Shown one piece after another: positions 26,135-37,000 of a stretch of DNA of 64,000 nt. The first letter of the stretch is position 1; the number at the start of each line of letters is the position of its first letter. The stretch covers positions 1 to 64,000 of the forward strand of contig FR903540.1 in NCBI GenBank assembly GCA_000438075.1. The letters are read 5' to 3'. Origin of the DNA: Clostridium sp. CAG:609. Its GTDB lineage: Bacteria; Bacillota_I; Bacilli_A; RF39; UBA660. Below the pieces are notes generated by a model. That model made no database searches. It was not told where the DNA came from and worked only from the letters and a program-made list of their open reading frames with translations. A program made the translations under genes and the position numbers.

Positions 26135-26733
26135 TAGTAACAGATAAGATGCTTAAAGAAAAGTATCATAATTATGTAAATGTTTATAGTAAAATAAATA
26201 GTGAAATTAAAAAGGGAAATTTAATTAGAGTAGTTCGAGGAATATATGAAACTAATCCGAATGTATCTAATTATTTGCTTGCATCAAGTGTTTGTAGTCC
26301 TTCTTATATATCGTTTGATTTTGCTTTGTATTTATATGGGCTTATTCCTGAAAGAGCTGTTAATTGTACAAGTGCAACTTATGATAAGAGAAAGAAAAAG
26401 GTATATCATACGTCTTTTGGTGATTATATTTTCTATGATGTACCTAAGAATGTTTATCAATACGGTATTAAAATTATGGAAGAAGGGGAATATGGTTTTT
26501 GGATTGCTACTCCAGAGAAGGCTTTATGTGATAAGTTATATACTTTATCCCCGTTAAAAAATTTACACGAGATGGAAGTTATGATATTTGATGATTTAAG
26601 AATATATGAAGATGAGTTATATAAGTTTGATATGAATCTTTTAAAGGAGATTGAAGAAAATTATCATTCAACTAATGTAACATTGTTTTATAAATTTATG
26701 AGGAGGTTAAAAGATGAACAAGACACTAAGTGA
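26131..26733 (+). CDS. abiEi: AbiEi-type antitoxin/transcriptional regulator
   Basis: 200 residues from ATG 26131 (GTGGAGGAAAT upstream). The N-terminal winged helix includes IKKGNLIRVVRGIYE and the body has SYISFDFALYLYGLIPE and IATPEKALCDKLY, as in AbiEi antitoxins of type IV toxin-antitoxin systems. AbiEi proteins repress their own promoter, which fits the duplicated promoter block. The gene overlaps the toxin gene by 20 bp. Such pairs protect against phage by abortive infection or stabilise DNA. Confidence 0.88.
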   Translation: MIVTDKMLKEKYHNYVNVYSKINSEIKKGNLIRVVRGIYETNPNVSNYLLASSVCSPSYISFDFALYLYGLIPERAVNCTSATYDKRKKKVYHTSFGDYIFYDVPKNVYQYGIKIMEEGEYGFWIATPEKALCDKLYTLSPLKNLHEMEVMIFDDLRIYEDELYKFDMNLLKEIEENYHSTNVTLFYKFMRRLKDEQDTK

Positions 26734-27583
26734 AATGTTAGAAAAATATGAAATTAAAACCGATAAGGATGAAATTAATGCACTAAAAGAAATTATTCAA
26801 GAACTAGTTATAAGTGGATTATCAAAGAGTGATTTTTTTAATCGAGCTGCTTTTTATGGCGGAACTGCACTTAGAATATTTTATGATTTGGATAGATTTT
26901 CTGAAGATTTGGATTTTGCTTTAGTAAGCCCAGATAAAAATTTTGATTTAAGTGCTTACTTTCCATTTATAGAAAAAGAAGTTTCTTTATATGGGTTAAA
27001 TTTAAAGGTTGATACAAAGATTAAAACTAAAGAATCTAATATATCATCTGCTTTTTTAAAAGGCGATACTATGGAACATATTTTAATTTTCTTTAGTGAA
27101 AGCAATTTGCAAAATAATTCTAAATTACTTAGGGATATTAAAATTAAATTTGAAATTGATATTAATCCACCGAGTGGTGCGGAATATGAAATAAAATATA
27201 AATTATTGCCAACGCCTCATTCAGTAAGACTTTATAATAAGGAATCTTTATTTGCTGGTAAGATTCATGCTATATTATGTAGAAATTGGTCCCATAGAAC
27301 TAAAGGAAGAGATTTATATGATTATGCATTTTTCTTATCAAAGAATATTAAAGTTAATATGAATCTTGTAAAATCTAAACTGGTTGAGTCTAATGTTTTA
27401 AAAGATGATGATAACTTTGATATAAATATTTTAAAAAATATGTTAAATGAAAAGTTTAAATTAATAGATTATGATGCTGCTAAAAATGATGTTGCACCGT
27501 TTTTAGATGATTCAACTAAATTGAATATTTGGTCAATGGAATTCTTTCAATCTATTACTGATAACTTACATGAGGAACAATAA
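26714..27583 (+). CDS. abiEii: AbiEii nucleotidyltransferase toxin
   Basis: 289 residues of the DUF1814/AbiEii family. Nucleotidyltransferase motifs are FYGGTALRIFYDL (~49-60), RFSEDLDFAL with the two catalytic Asp, LFAGKIHAILCR and KGRDLYDYAFF. In studied members this toxin adds nucleotides to tRNA and blocks translation, neutralised by AbiEi. AGGAGG lies upstream inside abiEi. All catalytic motifs look intact, so the system should be active. Confidence 0.92.
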   Translation: MNKTLSEMLEKYEIKTDKDEINALKEIIQELVISGLSKSDFFNRAAFYGGTALRIFYDLDRFSEDLDFALVSPDKNFDLSAYFPFIEKEVSLYGLNLKVDTKIKTKESNISSAFLKGDTMEHILIFFSESNLQNNSKLLRDIKIKFEIDINPPSGAEYEIKYKLLPTPHSVRLYNKESLFAGKIHAILCRNWSHRTKGRDLYDYAFFLSKNIKVNMNLVKSKLVESNVLKDDDNFDINILKNMLNEKFKLIDYDAAKNDVAPFLDDSTKLNIWSMEFFQSITDNLHEEQ

Positions 27584-27733
27584 ACTAAAATAGGACTCTT
27601 TTTTGTGGTCTTATTTGTTTGGAAAGTTTCTGTAAAATCATGCAAATTATTGTTAAAATAGTGCTTTTTTGTCAAAATTTAGTCAATAATTTAAAAAAAA
27701 TAAAAAAAATTAATAGAAATTGTTAATTTCTTA

Positions 27734-27762
27734 TTGATTTTATGGGGTTTTTTTGATAATCT
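27734..27762 (+). promoter_or_regulatory. Promoter for the HU gene
   Basis: TTGATT, 17-base spacer, TAATCT, ~57 bases before the HU start. The remainder of 27584-27819 shows no gene. Confidence 0.5.
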
Positions 27763-27819
27763 TAATATGTAAGGCTAGTGGCTTTACAAAATATTTTAGA
27801 TAATGGGAGGTAAAGAAAT

Positions 27820-28092
27820 ATGTCTAAAACAGAATTAGTAGAATTAATTGCAAAAGAAGCTGGACTTTCTAAAGCTGATGCTGCTCGTGCTCTTGATGCT
27901 ACAATCGCAGGAATTACTGCTGGATTAAAGAAAGATGGAAAGGTATCTTTAGTAGGATTTGGTACATTTAGTGCTAAAACTAGAGCTGCTAGAGAAGGAA
28001 TTAATCCTTTAACTAAAGAACCAATCAAAATTGCTGCTAAGACAGTTGCTTCATTTAAAGCCGGAAGCAAATTAAAAGACGCTTTAAATTAG
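27820..28092 (+). CDS. hup: HU family DNA-binding protein
   Basis: 90-residue histone-like protein that bends and compacts DNA. Start MSKTELVELIAKEAGLSKA, core GFGTFSAKTRAAREGINP and the end VASFKAGSKLKDALN are canonical. GGGAGG precedes the ATG. GC content and codon choice are visibly richer than the neighbours, as expected for an abundant protein. A terminator follows directly. Confidence 0.98.
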   Translation: MSKTELVELIAKEAGLSKADAARALDATIAGITAGLKKDGKVSLVGFGTFSAKTRAAREGINPLTKEPIKIAAKTVASFKAGSKLKDALN

Positions 28093-28101
28093 TTTAAAAC
28101 G

Positions 28102-28128
28102 AAAAGTTGACTTTGTTCAACTTTTTTT
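28102..28128 (+). terminator. Terminator after hup
   Basis: AAAGTTGA pairs with TTCAACTTT across a short loop, followed by T7. Confidence 0.8.
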
Positions 28129-28150
28129 GGTTCGAGGAGGAGGATTAGAT

Positions 28151-29191
28151 ATGAAAAAAAGATTAATAATTTTATTAGGAGTAGGCATAAGTTTTTTGAT
28201 ACTTCCCTTTTTAATAAATGTATATGGTTTATGGAGACTTATTATATTACTTATTGGTATTTTATTAATTACCATATGTACTGCGATTAAATTTAAAAAC
28301 AATATTATAGTAATTATTCTTGTTAATTTAATACTTTTATCTAGTACTTATGGAATAGATTATTTGTTATGTTATAAATTAAATAGATTACCTATATATG
28401 CATTTAGTTTAGAAAGTAATGATAGTTTTAGAACATTAAATAGTTTCTTTTATAGAGTTTATGATTGTAATTCTAATTTAGTAATGGATTATGGATATAG
28501 AAAAAGTTATATATGTGATGAAGATTTACTTGATACAGTTGATGTAAATAGTTTGTTACAAGATCCTCGTGTAAGTTATAAAAAATATAAAAATAAATTT
28601 ATTAAAGTAAGTGGTAAGATCAGTAAGATAGTGGGTAGTGAAGTATTAGAACTTGGTAAATATACAAAAACAGATGATGTATTAAATGGTTATGTTTTAT
28701 TTAGTGATAGTGAAGCCTTAGTTGTTAATACAACTGAAGTACTTAGTAAATATAGAATATATGATGAAATAACTGTTATTGGTAGAGTGGATAGTACTGA
28801 TGGTAAGAAAATAACTTTAAAAGATACACTATTAATACCAAGTAATATATATGATAGTTTTACATATGAAGTTATAAATAATGATAGTAAGTTAACTAAT
28901 TTAGTTAAAGATAAAAATTATTATTACTACGGTATTAATAGTATAAATATAAAGTATGATAGTAATAATATTTATGAACTTAGTTATTCTTTAACTGATA
29001 ATAGATTTAGTGTATTAGATATAATTGGTAATAGTACTTATGAAGTATTAAAAAAAGATGATGAAGAAATAGGTAAGTTATATAAGTTAGATAAATTTAA
29101 TGTAGTATTATGTAATAATGATAATGTTATATTTGCTAGTTTAAAAAAGAATATTAATTATGAAGTATGTAGTTATGTAGTGGATGAATAA
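28151..29191 (+). CDS. Membrane protein with OB-fold-like domain
   Basis: 346 residues from ATG 28151 (GAGGAGGAGGA upstream). Three hydrophobic segments fill the first ~80 residues (~7-25, 29-48, 53-75). The rest is probably extracellular; the middle (~150-240) has two short stretches, KFIKVSGKISKI and ITVIGRVDSTDGKKITLKDT, like the tRNA_anti-like OB folds found in small surface proteins. Two Cys pairs occur. Ser/Tyr/Asn-rich elsewhere. Function unknown; no operon partner is evident. Confidence 0.65.
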   Translation: MKKRLIILLGVGISFLILPFLINVYGLWRLIILLIGILLITICTAIKFKNNIIVIILVNLILLSSTYGIDYLLCYKLNRLPIYAFSLESNDSFRTLNSFFYRVYDCNSNLVMDYGYRKSYICDEDLLDTVDVNSLLQDPRVSYKKYKNKFIKVSGKISKIVGSEVLELGKYTKTDDVLNGYVLFSDSEALVVNTTEVLSKYRIYDEITVIGRVDSTDGKKITLKDTLLIPSNIYDSFTYEVINNDSKLTNLVKDKNYYYYGINSINIKYDSNNIYELSYSLTDNRFSVLDIIGNSTYEVLKKDDEEIGKLYKLDKFNVVLCNNDNVIFASLKKNINYEVCSYVVDE

Positions 29192-29350
29192 TTATGTTTA
29201 CTTTTATAAATTATATTAGTATAATATTTTTACAAATGTTTATATTGATGAAAAAATACATTATGGCTATTCTTATGAAGACAAGAAAGATTTGTTAAAA
29301 ATTGGGCTTTATGAGTAGGATTCTTCAAAAAGATACTACTAAAACTTATT

Positions 29351-29569
29351 TGGCTAAATATTGGTTTATCGTAATGGACTATTATGCCAGATTTTTATGA
29401 CGGCAATACTATTTTTGCTATTATTCATTCTACTATTGTTAGTGGAACAATGAGTTTTAATTATCATATGGTAGCGCGAGCGCGATCTACATTTTATCTT
29501 TTATCTTCAGTTCAATATGACTCTGGTACTGGTAGTGCAAGTGATCCGATTTGCTTGAAAATTTAAAAT
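29351..29569 (+). pseudogene. Decayed relative of the variable surface-protein C-terminus
   Basis: Read in one frame from TGG at 29351 the sequence gives WLNIGLS, a TAA stop at 29372, then WTIMPDFYDGNTIFA and, later, STFYLLSSVQYDSGTGSASD. This lines up along its length with the last ~70 residues of the surface protein at 2127-3728 (WLYIGLYEWTIS to the end). The stop replaces the Glu of EWTIS. Another echo, LLKIGLYE then TAG, lies in a different frame at 29292-29318. Only the tail survives; the anchor and body are gone. The stretch 29192-29350 shows no other gene. Confidence 0.65.
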
Positions 29570-29614
29570 ATTATAAAAAGTTGATGAAAATATATACAAA
29601 ATTGCATGAAGTGA

Positions 29615-29643
29615 TTGACGGAGTGCAATTTTTTTGATACAAT
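29615..29643 (+). promoter_or_regulatory. Promoter for rsmC
   Basis: TTGACG, 17 bases, TACAAT. It covers any in-frame start before ~29650 and so supports the TTG start of rsmC at 29675. Confidence 0.7.
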
Positions 29644-29674
29644 TATTTTATATCGAGAAAAGGGGACAGTGCCT

Positions 29675-30274
29675 TTGGAACATTATTTTACAAACAACGA
29701 TAATTTAAAAAGTGAGATAAGAGAGTTGTCTTATATATACAATGGTAAACCATTTATTTTTTTGAGTGATAATGGTGTTTTTGCTAAGAACAAAATAGAT
29801 TATGCATCTAGGTTGTTGGTGGAAAGTTTTTTGAAACTGGTTAACACCAGAGAAGAGGATTGCAATTTGCTTGATGTAGGTTGTGGTTATGGATATATGG
29901 GGATTGTTATTGGTGGAGTACTTGGTTGTTTCGTTGACTTAGTTGATGTTAATAAAAGAGCGGTTCATTTAAGTGAAAGAAATATAAAGCTTAACAATGT
30001 TAAGGGACGTGCATTTATAAGTAATGCGTATGAAAGTGTAAAAAATAAATATAAATATATAATTACTAATCCTCCGATTAGGGCTGGTAAAGATGTTGTA
30101 TTAGACATCTTAGCTAATGCAAAGGGACATCTTGAAGATGACGGTGAGCTTTGGTTTGTTATTAATAAAGATCAAGGTGCTAAATCTATTAAAAAGATAA
30201 TGGATGAGTGTTATAAAGTAGAAGTTGTAGCTAAAAGTAAAGGTTTTTTTGTTTTTTGTGCAAAAATTGATTGA
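29675..30274 (+). CDS. rsmC: 16S rRNA guanine N2-methyltransferase, RsmC-like (YbxB)
   Basis: 199 residues from TTG 29675, ten bases after AAAGGGG; the product would start MEHYFTNN, like Bacillus YbxB. SAM motif I is LLDVGCGYGYMGI (~65-77), the catalytic NPP motif is ITNPPIRAGKD, and the N-terminal FLSDNGVFAKNKIDYASRLL is typical. In Bacillus ybxB also precedes rpoB. The rpoB -35 box overlaps its stop codon. Confidence 0.9.
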   Translation: MEHYFTNNDNLKSEIRELSYIYNGKPFIFLSDNGVFAKNKIDYASRLLVESFLKLVNTREEDCNLLDVGCGYGYMGIVIGGVLGCFVDLVDVNKRAVHLSERNIKLNNVKGRAFISNAYESVKNKYKYIITNPPIRAGKDVVLDILANAKGHLEDDGELWFVINKDQGAKSIKKIMDECYKVEVVAKSKGFFVFCAKID

Positions 30275-30299
30275 CAAATCTTTAATTTGGCTTTACAAT
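30271..30299 (+). promoter_or_regulatory. rpoB promoter
   Basis: Consensus TTGACA, 17-base spacer, TACAAT; an ~80-base leader with an A-rich stretch follows before rpoB. Confidence 0.8.
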
Positions 30300-30379
30300 T
30301 TTAAATTGGTGACGTATTTATTTTTTAAATAAAAAAAGCGAAGAAATAGTCTTAAAAAAATTGTGTATGGGGTGATATC

Positions 30380-33300
30380 ATGGCTTATAAAGTAAAAAAA
30401 TTTGGTGACTATCGTGAAAGAAGATGTTTTTCAAAGACGAAAAACGTTTTAGAATTGAATGATTTATTGGAAGTTCAAAAGAAATCATACCAAGAATTCT
30501 TAGATACTGGTATCAAAGAAATATTTGATGACTTATTTCCAGTTGAAAGCTTTACTGGTAATATATCTTTAGAATTTGGTGATTATTATTTTGATGAACC
30601 AAGATATTCAGTTAAGGAAGCTAAGGAAAGAATGGTTAACTATGCTGCTCCATTAAAGGTTGAAGCACGTCTTTACATTCACGAAACTGGTGAAGTAAAA
30701 GAACAAACTATATTTCTTGGAGACATGCCACTTATGACTGAAGCTGGAACATTCATTATTAATGGGGCAGAACGTGTAATTGTTTCCCAATTAGTAAGAA
30801 GTCCAAGTGTATATTTCAAAAAAGAAATCGATAAGAATGGACGTCATATCTTAAGTGGTGAATTAATACCTAATAAAGGTACATGGCTTGAATATGAAAC
30901 AGATGCTAGAGATGTTTTATATGTAAGAATTGATAGAACTAGAAAAGTTACAGTTACTACATTCTTAAGAGCTTTAGGTTTATCTAGTGATGATGATATT
31001 ATTAGTCTTTTTGGTGATAATGATTATATTAATAATACATTAGAAAAAGATAGTACTAATAATACAGATGAAGCATTAATTGAAATTTATGAAAAACTAA
31101 GACCTGGTGAACCAGCAACATTAGATTCTTCAAAGAACCAATTAATTACAAGATTCTTTGATAGATTCCGTTATGATTTAGCTAAAGTTGGACGTTATAA
31201 ATTTAATAAGAAATTAAATATCTTAGATAGATTAGAAGGTTTAACACTCGCTGAACCATTAATTGATGGTGATAATGTTTTAGCTAATGCTGGTGATAAA
31301 CTTACTAGTGAAGTTTTAGAAAATTTAAGACCATATTTTGAAAAAGGATTAAATGTTAAAGAACTTTTAATTAATGAAGAATTGGATGACTATAAGACTG
31401 CTCAAGTAGTTAAAGTAGTAGATCCAGAAGATAGTAAAAAAACTATTAATATTATTGGAATTGACCCAAGCATTGATGTTAGACGTCTAACTATTCCTGA
31501 TGTTTATGCATCATTAAGTTATTATATTGGACTTCATGAAAATATTGGTAGCGATGATGAAATTGATAACTTAGGAAACCGTCGTGTTCGTCAAGTTGGT
31601 GAACTTATTCAAAATCAATTTAGAATTGGTATGGCAAGAATGGAAAGAGTTATTCGTGAAAGAATGACTACTCAAGAATTAGATACTGTTACACCTAAAA
31701 CATTAATTAATATTAGACCAGTAACTGCAGCGTTAAAAGAATTCTTTGGTTCTTCACAATTATCTAAATTCATGGATCAAATTAACCCAATAGCAGAACT
31801 TACTGATAAGAGACGTTTATCAAGTTTAGGACCTGGAGGTTTATCTCGTGAACGTGCTGGTATGGATGTTCGTGACGTTAATGCATCTCACTATGGTCGT
31901 ATTTGTCCGATTGAATCACCAGAAGGACAAAACATTGGTCTTATTACATCACTTGCTGGTTATGCTAAGATTAATGATTATGGTTTCATTATGACTCCAT
32001 ATCATAAAGTTGTTAATGGTGTTGTAACTAATGAAGTAGTTTATTTAACTGCTGATGAAGAAAAAGGACATGCTATTAGTCAAGCTGCTGTTAAGTTAGA
32101 TGATGATAATAGAATTGTTGATAAGGAAGTAGTTGCAAGATATAATGGTGATACAATCTATGTAAAAAGAGAAAAAATTGATTATGTCGATGTTGCTCCA
32201 AGTCAAGTTGTTGCTATTACAACAAGTTGTATTCCATTCCTTGAATTCGATGATGCCCACAGAACTTTGATGGGTGCAAACATGCAACGTCAAGCAGTAC
32301 CTTTACTTACTTGTGAAGCTCCAATTGTTGGAACAGGTGTAGAATGTATTGCTGCAAGAGATTCTGGTTCAACTATTGTTGCTAAAGCAGATGGTGTAGT
32401 TGAATATGCTGATGGTTTAAAGATTATAGTTAAAACTGCTGGTGGTAAAGATACATATCATTTAGCAAATTATGAAAGAAGTAATGCATCAAGTTGTATT
32501 AATCATCATCCAATTGTTAAAGCTGGAGATGCTATATGCCGCGGACAAGTTATTGCTGATGGTCCATCAACTGACATGGGTGAACTTGCTTTAGGTAAAA
32601 ACTTAACTGTAGCATTCATGACATTTGAAGGCTATAATTACGAAGATGCAGTAATCTTAAATGAAAGATTAGTAAAAGATGATGTTTATACATCACTTCA
32701 TATATCACATTACGATATTGATTGTCGTGATACAAAACTTGGACCTGAAGAAATTACAAGAGATATTCCAAATGTTGGGGAAGATGCTCGTAAGAATCTT
32801 GATGCTGATGGTATTGTAAGAATTGGTACTGAAGTAAGAGATGGTGATATTCTAGTAGGTAAAGTTACACCAAAAGGTATGCAAGAACTTACTAGTGAAG
32901 AAAAATTATTACATGCTATATTTGGTGAAAAGACTCGTGAAGTAAGAGATACATCACTACGTGTAGAACATGGTGCTGGTGGTATCGTTCATGATGTTAA
33001 AGTTTATACAAAAGAAAATAGTGATGAACTTCCTGCAGGTGTATCTAAGATAATAAGAGTATATATTATTCAAAAACGTAAGATACAAGTAGGGGATAAG
33101 ATGTCTGGTCGTCACGGTAATAAAGGGGTTATTTCTTTAGTACTTCCTGAAGAAGATATGCCTTATTTACCAGATGGTAGACCTGTAGATGTTATGCTTA
33201 ACCCATTAGGTGTTCCATCACGTATGAATATTGGACAAATCTTAGAATTACACTTAGGTATGGCTGGTAAAAAGTTAGGTGTTCATTATGCTACTCCAGT

Positions 33301-34015
33301 ATTTGATAGTGCAACATGGGAAGATATTTCTGAAGAAATGAAAGAAGCAGGAATGGAGCCAGATGGAAAAGTAGTACTTCATGATGGTAGAACTGGAGAA
33401 CCATTTGATCATAGAATCAATGTTGGGGTTATGTATATGGTTAAACTACATCACATGGTTGATGATAAACTACATGCTAGAGCAACAGGACCTTATTCAC
33501 TTGTTACTCAACAACCTCTAGGTGGTAAAGCTCAATTCGGTGGACAACGTTTCGGAGAAATGGAAGTTTGGGCATTATATGCTTATGGTGCATCACATGT
33601 ATTACAAGAAATCTTAACTGTTAAAGCTGATGATATCGTAGGTCGTGTAAAGGTTTATGAATCTTTAGTTAAAGGTAAAGTTATTGATCAAGCTGGTGTT
33701 CCTGAATCATTTAGAGTACTAGTTAAGGAATTCCAAGCACTTGGTTTAGATGTTCAAGTAATTGATAATGATGATAATGTATTAGAATTCAAAGACATCG
33801 AAGAAGATGAAGATGATAATGATGCATTTAGAATTGATGAAATAGATGTAACTACAAAAGAATTAAATAAAGATAATGTAGTTAATGAAGAATTGGATAG
33901 TTATGATGACTATGATGATGATTTGGATGATGAAGAAGATTCATTAGATGATTTAGAATTTCCAGGAGATATTGAAGAAGAAGATGTCTTAGATGAAGGG
34001 GAAGGTGAAGAATAA
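30380..34015 (+). CDS. rpoB: RNA polymerase subunit beta
   Basis: 1211 residues. Conserved regions include the rifampicin-pocket segments GSSQLSKFMDQINP and KRRLSSLGPGGLSRERAG, the ESPEGQNIGLI motif, and near the end QQPLGGKAQFGGQRFGEMEVWALYAYGA. It ends with an ~85-residue acidic tail rich in Asp and Glu (for example DSYDDYDDDLDDEEDSLDD) past the usual C-terminus. GGGGTGAT precedes the ATG. rpoC starts in its stop codon (TAATG). Confidence 0.99.
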   Translation: MAYKVKKFGDYRERRCFSKTKNVLELNDLLEVQKKSYQEFLDTGIKEIFDDLFPVESFTGNISLEFGDYYFDEPRYSVKEAKERMVNYAAPLKVEARLYIHETGEVKEQTIFLGDMPLMTEAGTFIINGAERVIVSQLVRSPSVYFKKEIDKNGRHILSGELIPNKGTWLEYETDARDVLYVRIDRTRKVTVTTFLRALGLSSDDDIISLFGDNDYINNTLEKDSTNNTDEALIEIYEKLRPGEPATLDSSKNQLITRFFDRFRYDLAKVGRYKFNKKLNILDRLEGLTLAEPLIDGDNVLANAGDKLTSEVLENLRPYFEKGLNVKELLINEELDDYKTAQVVKVVDPEDSKKTINIIGIDPSIDVRRLTIPDVYASLSYYIGLHENIGSDDEIDNLGNRRVRQVGELIQNQFRIGMARMERVIRERMTTQELDTVTPKTLINIRPVTAALKEFFGSSQLSKFMDQINPIAELTDKRRLSSLGPGGLSRERAGMDVRDVNASHYGRICPIESPEGQNIGLITSLAGYAKINDYGFIMTPYHKVVNGVVTNEVVYLTADEEKGHAISQAAVKLDDDNRIVDKEVVARYNGDTIYVKREKIDYVDVAPSQVVAITTSCIPFLEFDDAHRTLMGANMQRQAVPLLTCEAPIVGTGVECIAARDSGSTIVAKADGVVEYADGLKIIVKTAGGKDTYHLANYERSNASSCINHHPIVKAGDAICRGQVIADGPSTDMGELALGKNLTVAFMTFEGYNYEDAVILNERLVKDDVYTSLHISHYDIDCRDTKLGPEEITRDIPNVGEDARKNLDADGIVRIGTEVRDGDILVGKVTPKGMQELTSEEKLLHAIFGEKTREVRDTSLRVEHGAGGIVHDVKVYTKENSDELPAGVSKIIRVYIIQKRKIQVGDKMSGRHGNKGVISLVLPEEDMPYLPDGRPVDVMLNPLGVPSRMNIGQILELHLGMAGKKLGVHYATPVFDSATWEDISEEMKEAGMEPDGKVVLHDGRTGEPFDHRINVGVMYMVKLHHMVDDKLHARATGPYSLVTQQPLGGKAQFGGQRFGEMEVWALYAYGASHVLQEILTVKADDIVGRVKVYESLVKGKVIDQAGVPESFRVLVKEFQALGLDVQVIDNDDNVLEFKDIEEDEDDNDAFRIDEIDVTTKELNKDNVVNEELDSYDDYDDDLDDEEDSLDDLEFPGDIEEEDVLDEGEGEE

Positions 34016-37000
34016 TGATAGATGTTAGTAAATTTAAAGGTATTAAGGTAAGTATTGCATCACCAGAAAAGATACGTTCTTGGTCTTATGGTGAAGTTAA
34101 AAAACCTGAAACAATCAATTATCGTACCCTAAAACCTGAAAGAGATGGATTATTCTGTGAAAAGATTTTTGGACCAACTAAGGATTTTGAATGTTCTTGT
34201 GGTAAGTACAAAAGATTAAGATATAAAAATATCGTATGTGACCGTTGTGGTGTTGAAGTAACACGTTCAAAGGTAAGAAGAGAAAGAATGGGGCACATTG
34301 AACTTGCTGCTCCTTGCTCTCACATATGGTTCTTTAAAGGTGTTCCTTCTAAAATGGGACTTGTCCTAGATATGTCTCCAAGAGATTTGGAAGAAGTATT
34401 ATATTTCGTAAGTTATGTAGTAATTGATCCTGGTAAAGCTCCTTTAGAAGTTAAACAAACTTTATCTGATAAAGAATATCGTGCTTATTATGAAAAGTAT
34501 GGAAATACTTTCAAAGTAGGTATGGGTGCTGAAGCTATTAAAGAATTATTAAAACAAGTTGATATTGATAAAGAAGTTGAAGATTTACGAAAAGAACTTG
34601 AAAATACAACTGGGCAAAAAAGAATTCGTCTTGTTAAAAGACTTGATTGTTTAGTTGCATTCCAAGAATCTGGAAATAAACCTGAATGGATGGTACTTGA
34701 TGTGTTACCAGTTATTCCACCTGAACTAAGACCAATGATTCAACTTGATGGTGGTAGATTTGCAACTAGCGATTTAAATGATTTATATCGTAGAATTATT
34801 AATAGAAATAATCGTTTAAAGAAATTACTAGAACTTGGTGCTCCAACTATTATTGTACAAAATGAAAAACGTATGCTTCAAGAAGCTGTTGACTCATTAT
34901 TTGATAACGGTAGAAGAGGAAGAAGTATTACTGCTGCAAGTAATAGACCACTAAAGAGTTTATCTAGTATGTTAAAAGGTAAACAAGGACGTTTCCGTCA
35001 AAACTTATTAGGTAAGAGAGTTGACTATTCTGGTCGTTCTGTTATCGTTGTTGGACCAAATTTAAAGATGCATCAATGTGGTTTACCAAAAGAGATGGCT
35101 ATTGAACTATTCAAGCCACATGTAATAAATGGTATCGTTGAAAGAGGTTTAGCTCACAATATTAAAGGTGCTAAGAAATTAATTGAATCAAGAGATGAAT
35201 CAATCTGGGATATTGTTGAAGATGTAATTACTGAACATCCAGTATTATTAAACAGAGCTCCGACATTACATAGACTTGGTATTCAAGCATTTGAACCAGT
35301 TTTAGTTGGAGGAAAAGCTATTAGATTACACCCACTAGTTTGTGCAGGATTTAATGCAGACTTCGATGGTGACCAAATGGCTATCCATATTCCTCTTTCT
35401 GAAGAAGCAAAAGCTGAAGCTAGAATATTAATGCTTAGTGCTAATAATATTTTGAATCCAAAAGATGGAAAACCAATCGTTACACCAAGTCAAGATATGG
35501 TACTTGGTAACTGTTATTTAACTATTGAATATGCAGGGGAAGCTAACGAAGGTCACGTTTATAAAGACCCCAATGAAGCATTAATGGCATATGAAAGAAA
35601 AGAAATAACTCTACATACAAGAATTGCTATTCCAGTTAATTCATTTAAATATAAATTATTTACTGATGAACAAAGAGGAAAATATTTAGTTACAACTGTT
35701 GGTAAGTTAAAATTCAATGAAATATTACCTGATACATATCCATATGTAGAAGAAGGAACTAAAGCAAATATAGAAGGAGTTACTCCGGATAAATATTTCT
35801 TACCAATGGGTGCTAATATTCCTGAAGAAATTGCTAAAATGGAACTAGTTACTCCATTTGTTCAAAAAACTTTAGGTCAATTAATTGCTCAAGTATTTAA
35901 AAGATATAAAACAACTGAAACATCTATTATGCTTGATAAATTAAAGAATTTAGGTTTCAAATATTCCACTATTGCTGGTATTACAGTATCTATTGCTGAT
36001 GTTGTAAGAAGTAAACATAAAGAAGAAATAATTGATGCCGCTAAAGCTAAAGTAGATAAAATTAATAAACAATATCAAAGAGGTTTAATTACTGATCAAG
36101 AAAGATATCAAAGTGTTATTGAAGTTTGGACAAAAGCTACTGATGATGTTAAGAACGAACTTAAAGAAATCAGTGAAAATGACTTCGATAATCCATTATT
36201 CATGATGATGAACTCAGGTGCTCGTGGTAAGATTTCAAACTTTACCCAACTTGCTGGTATGCGTGGGTTAATGGCTAAACCTGATGGTTCAACTGTAGAA
36301 ATCCCAATTACATCATCATTTATTGAAGGCTTGTCTGTGTCTGAATTCTTCTTATCAACTCATGGTTCTCGTAAGGGAGATGCCGATACAGCGTTAAGAA
36401 CTGCAGACTCAGGATACTTAACAAGAAGACTTGTTGATGTTGCTCAAGATATAATTGTTAAAGATTATGATTGCGGTACTCATCAAGGACTTGTAGTATA
36501 CGACTTACTTAATGAAAAAGATAACTCAGTTATTGAACCACTTGCTGAACGTATTTTAGGTAGATTTGCATCTAAGAGAATAGTTAATCCAGAAACAAAA
36601 GAAGTTATTGTTGAAGCTGGAGAATTAATTAACGAAAATGCTGTTATCAAAATTACTAAAGCTGGTATTAAAAAGGTTGAAATTAGAAGCGTTCTAACAT
36701 GTAAGGCACAAAATGGTGTTTGTCAAAAATGTTATGGACGTAACCTTGCAACTGGTAACTTGGTTGAAAAGGGTGAAGCTGTTGGTATTATGGCTGCTCA
36801 ATCAATTGGTGAACCAGGTACCCAACTTACAATGCGTACATTCCACACCGGTGGTGTTGCATCAGGTGATGATATTACTCAAGGTCTTCCAAGAGTTGAA
36901 GAATTATTTGAAGCACGTATTCCAAAAGGAAAAGCTACTATTGCGGAAGTATCTGGTAAAGTTATAGGTATTGAAGAAAACAATGGTAAACATACAATTA

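Noticed and set aside
29384..29566. 60-codon ORF as a separate small gene
   Set aside because: It has no RBS, and its frame continues upstream past a TAA into further homology with the surface-protein tail, so it is a remnant.
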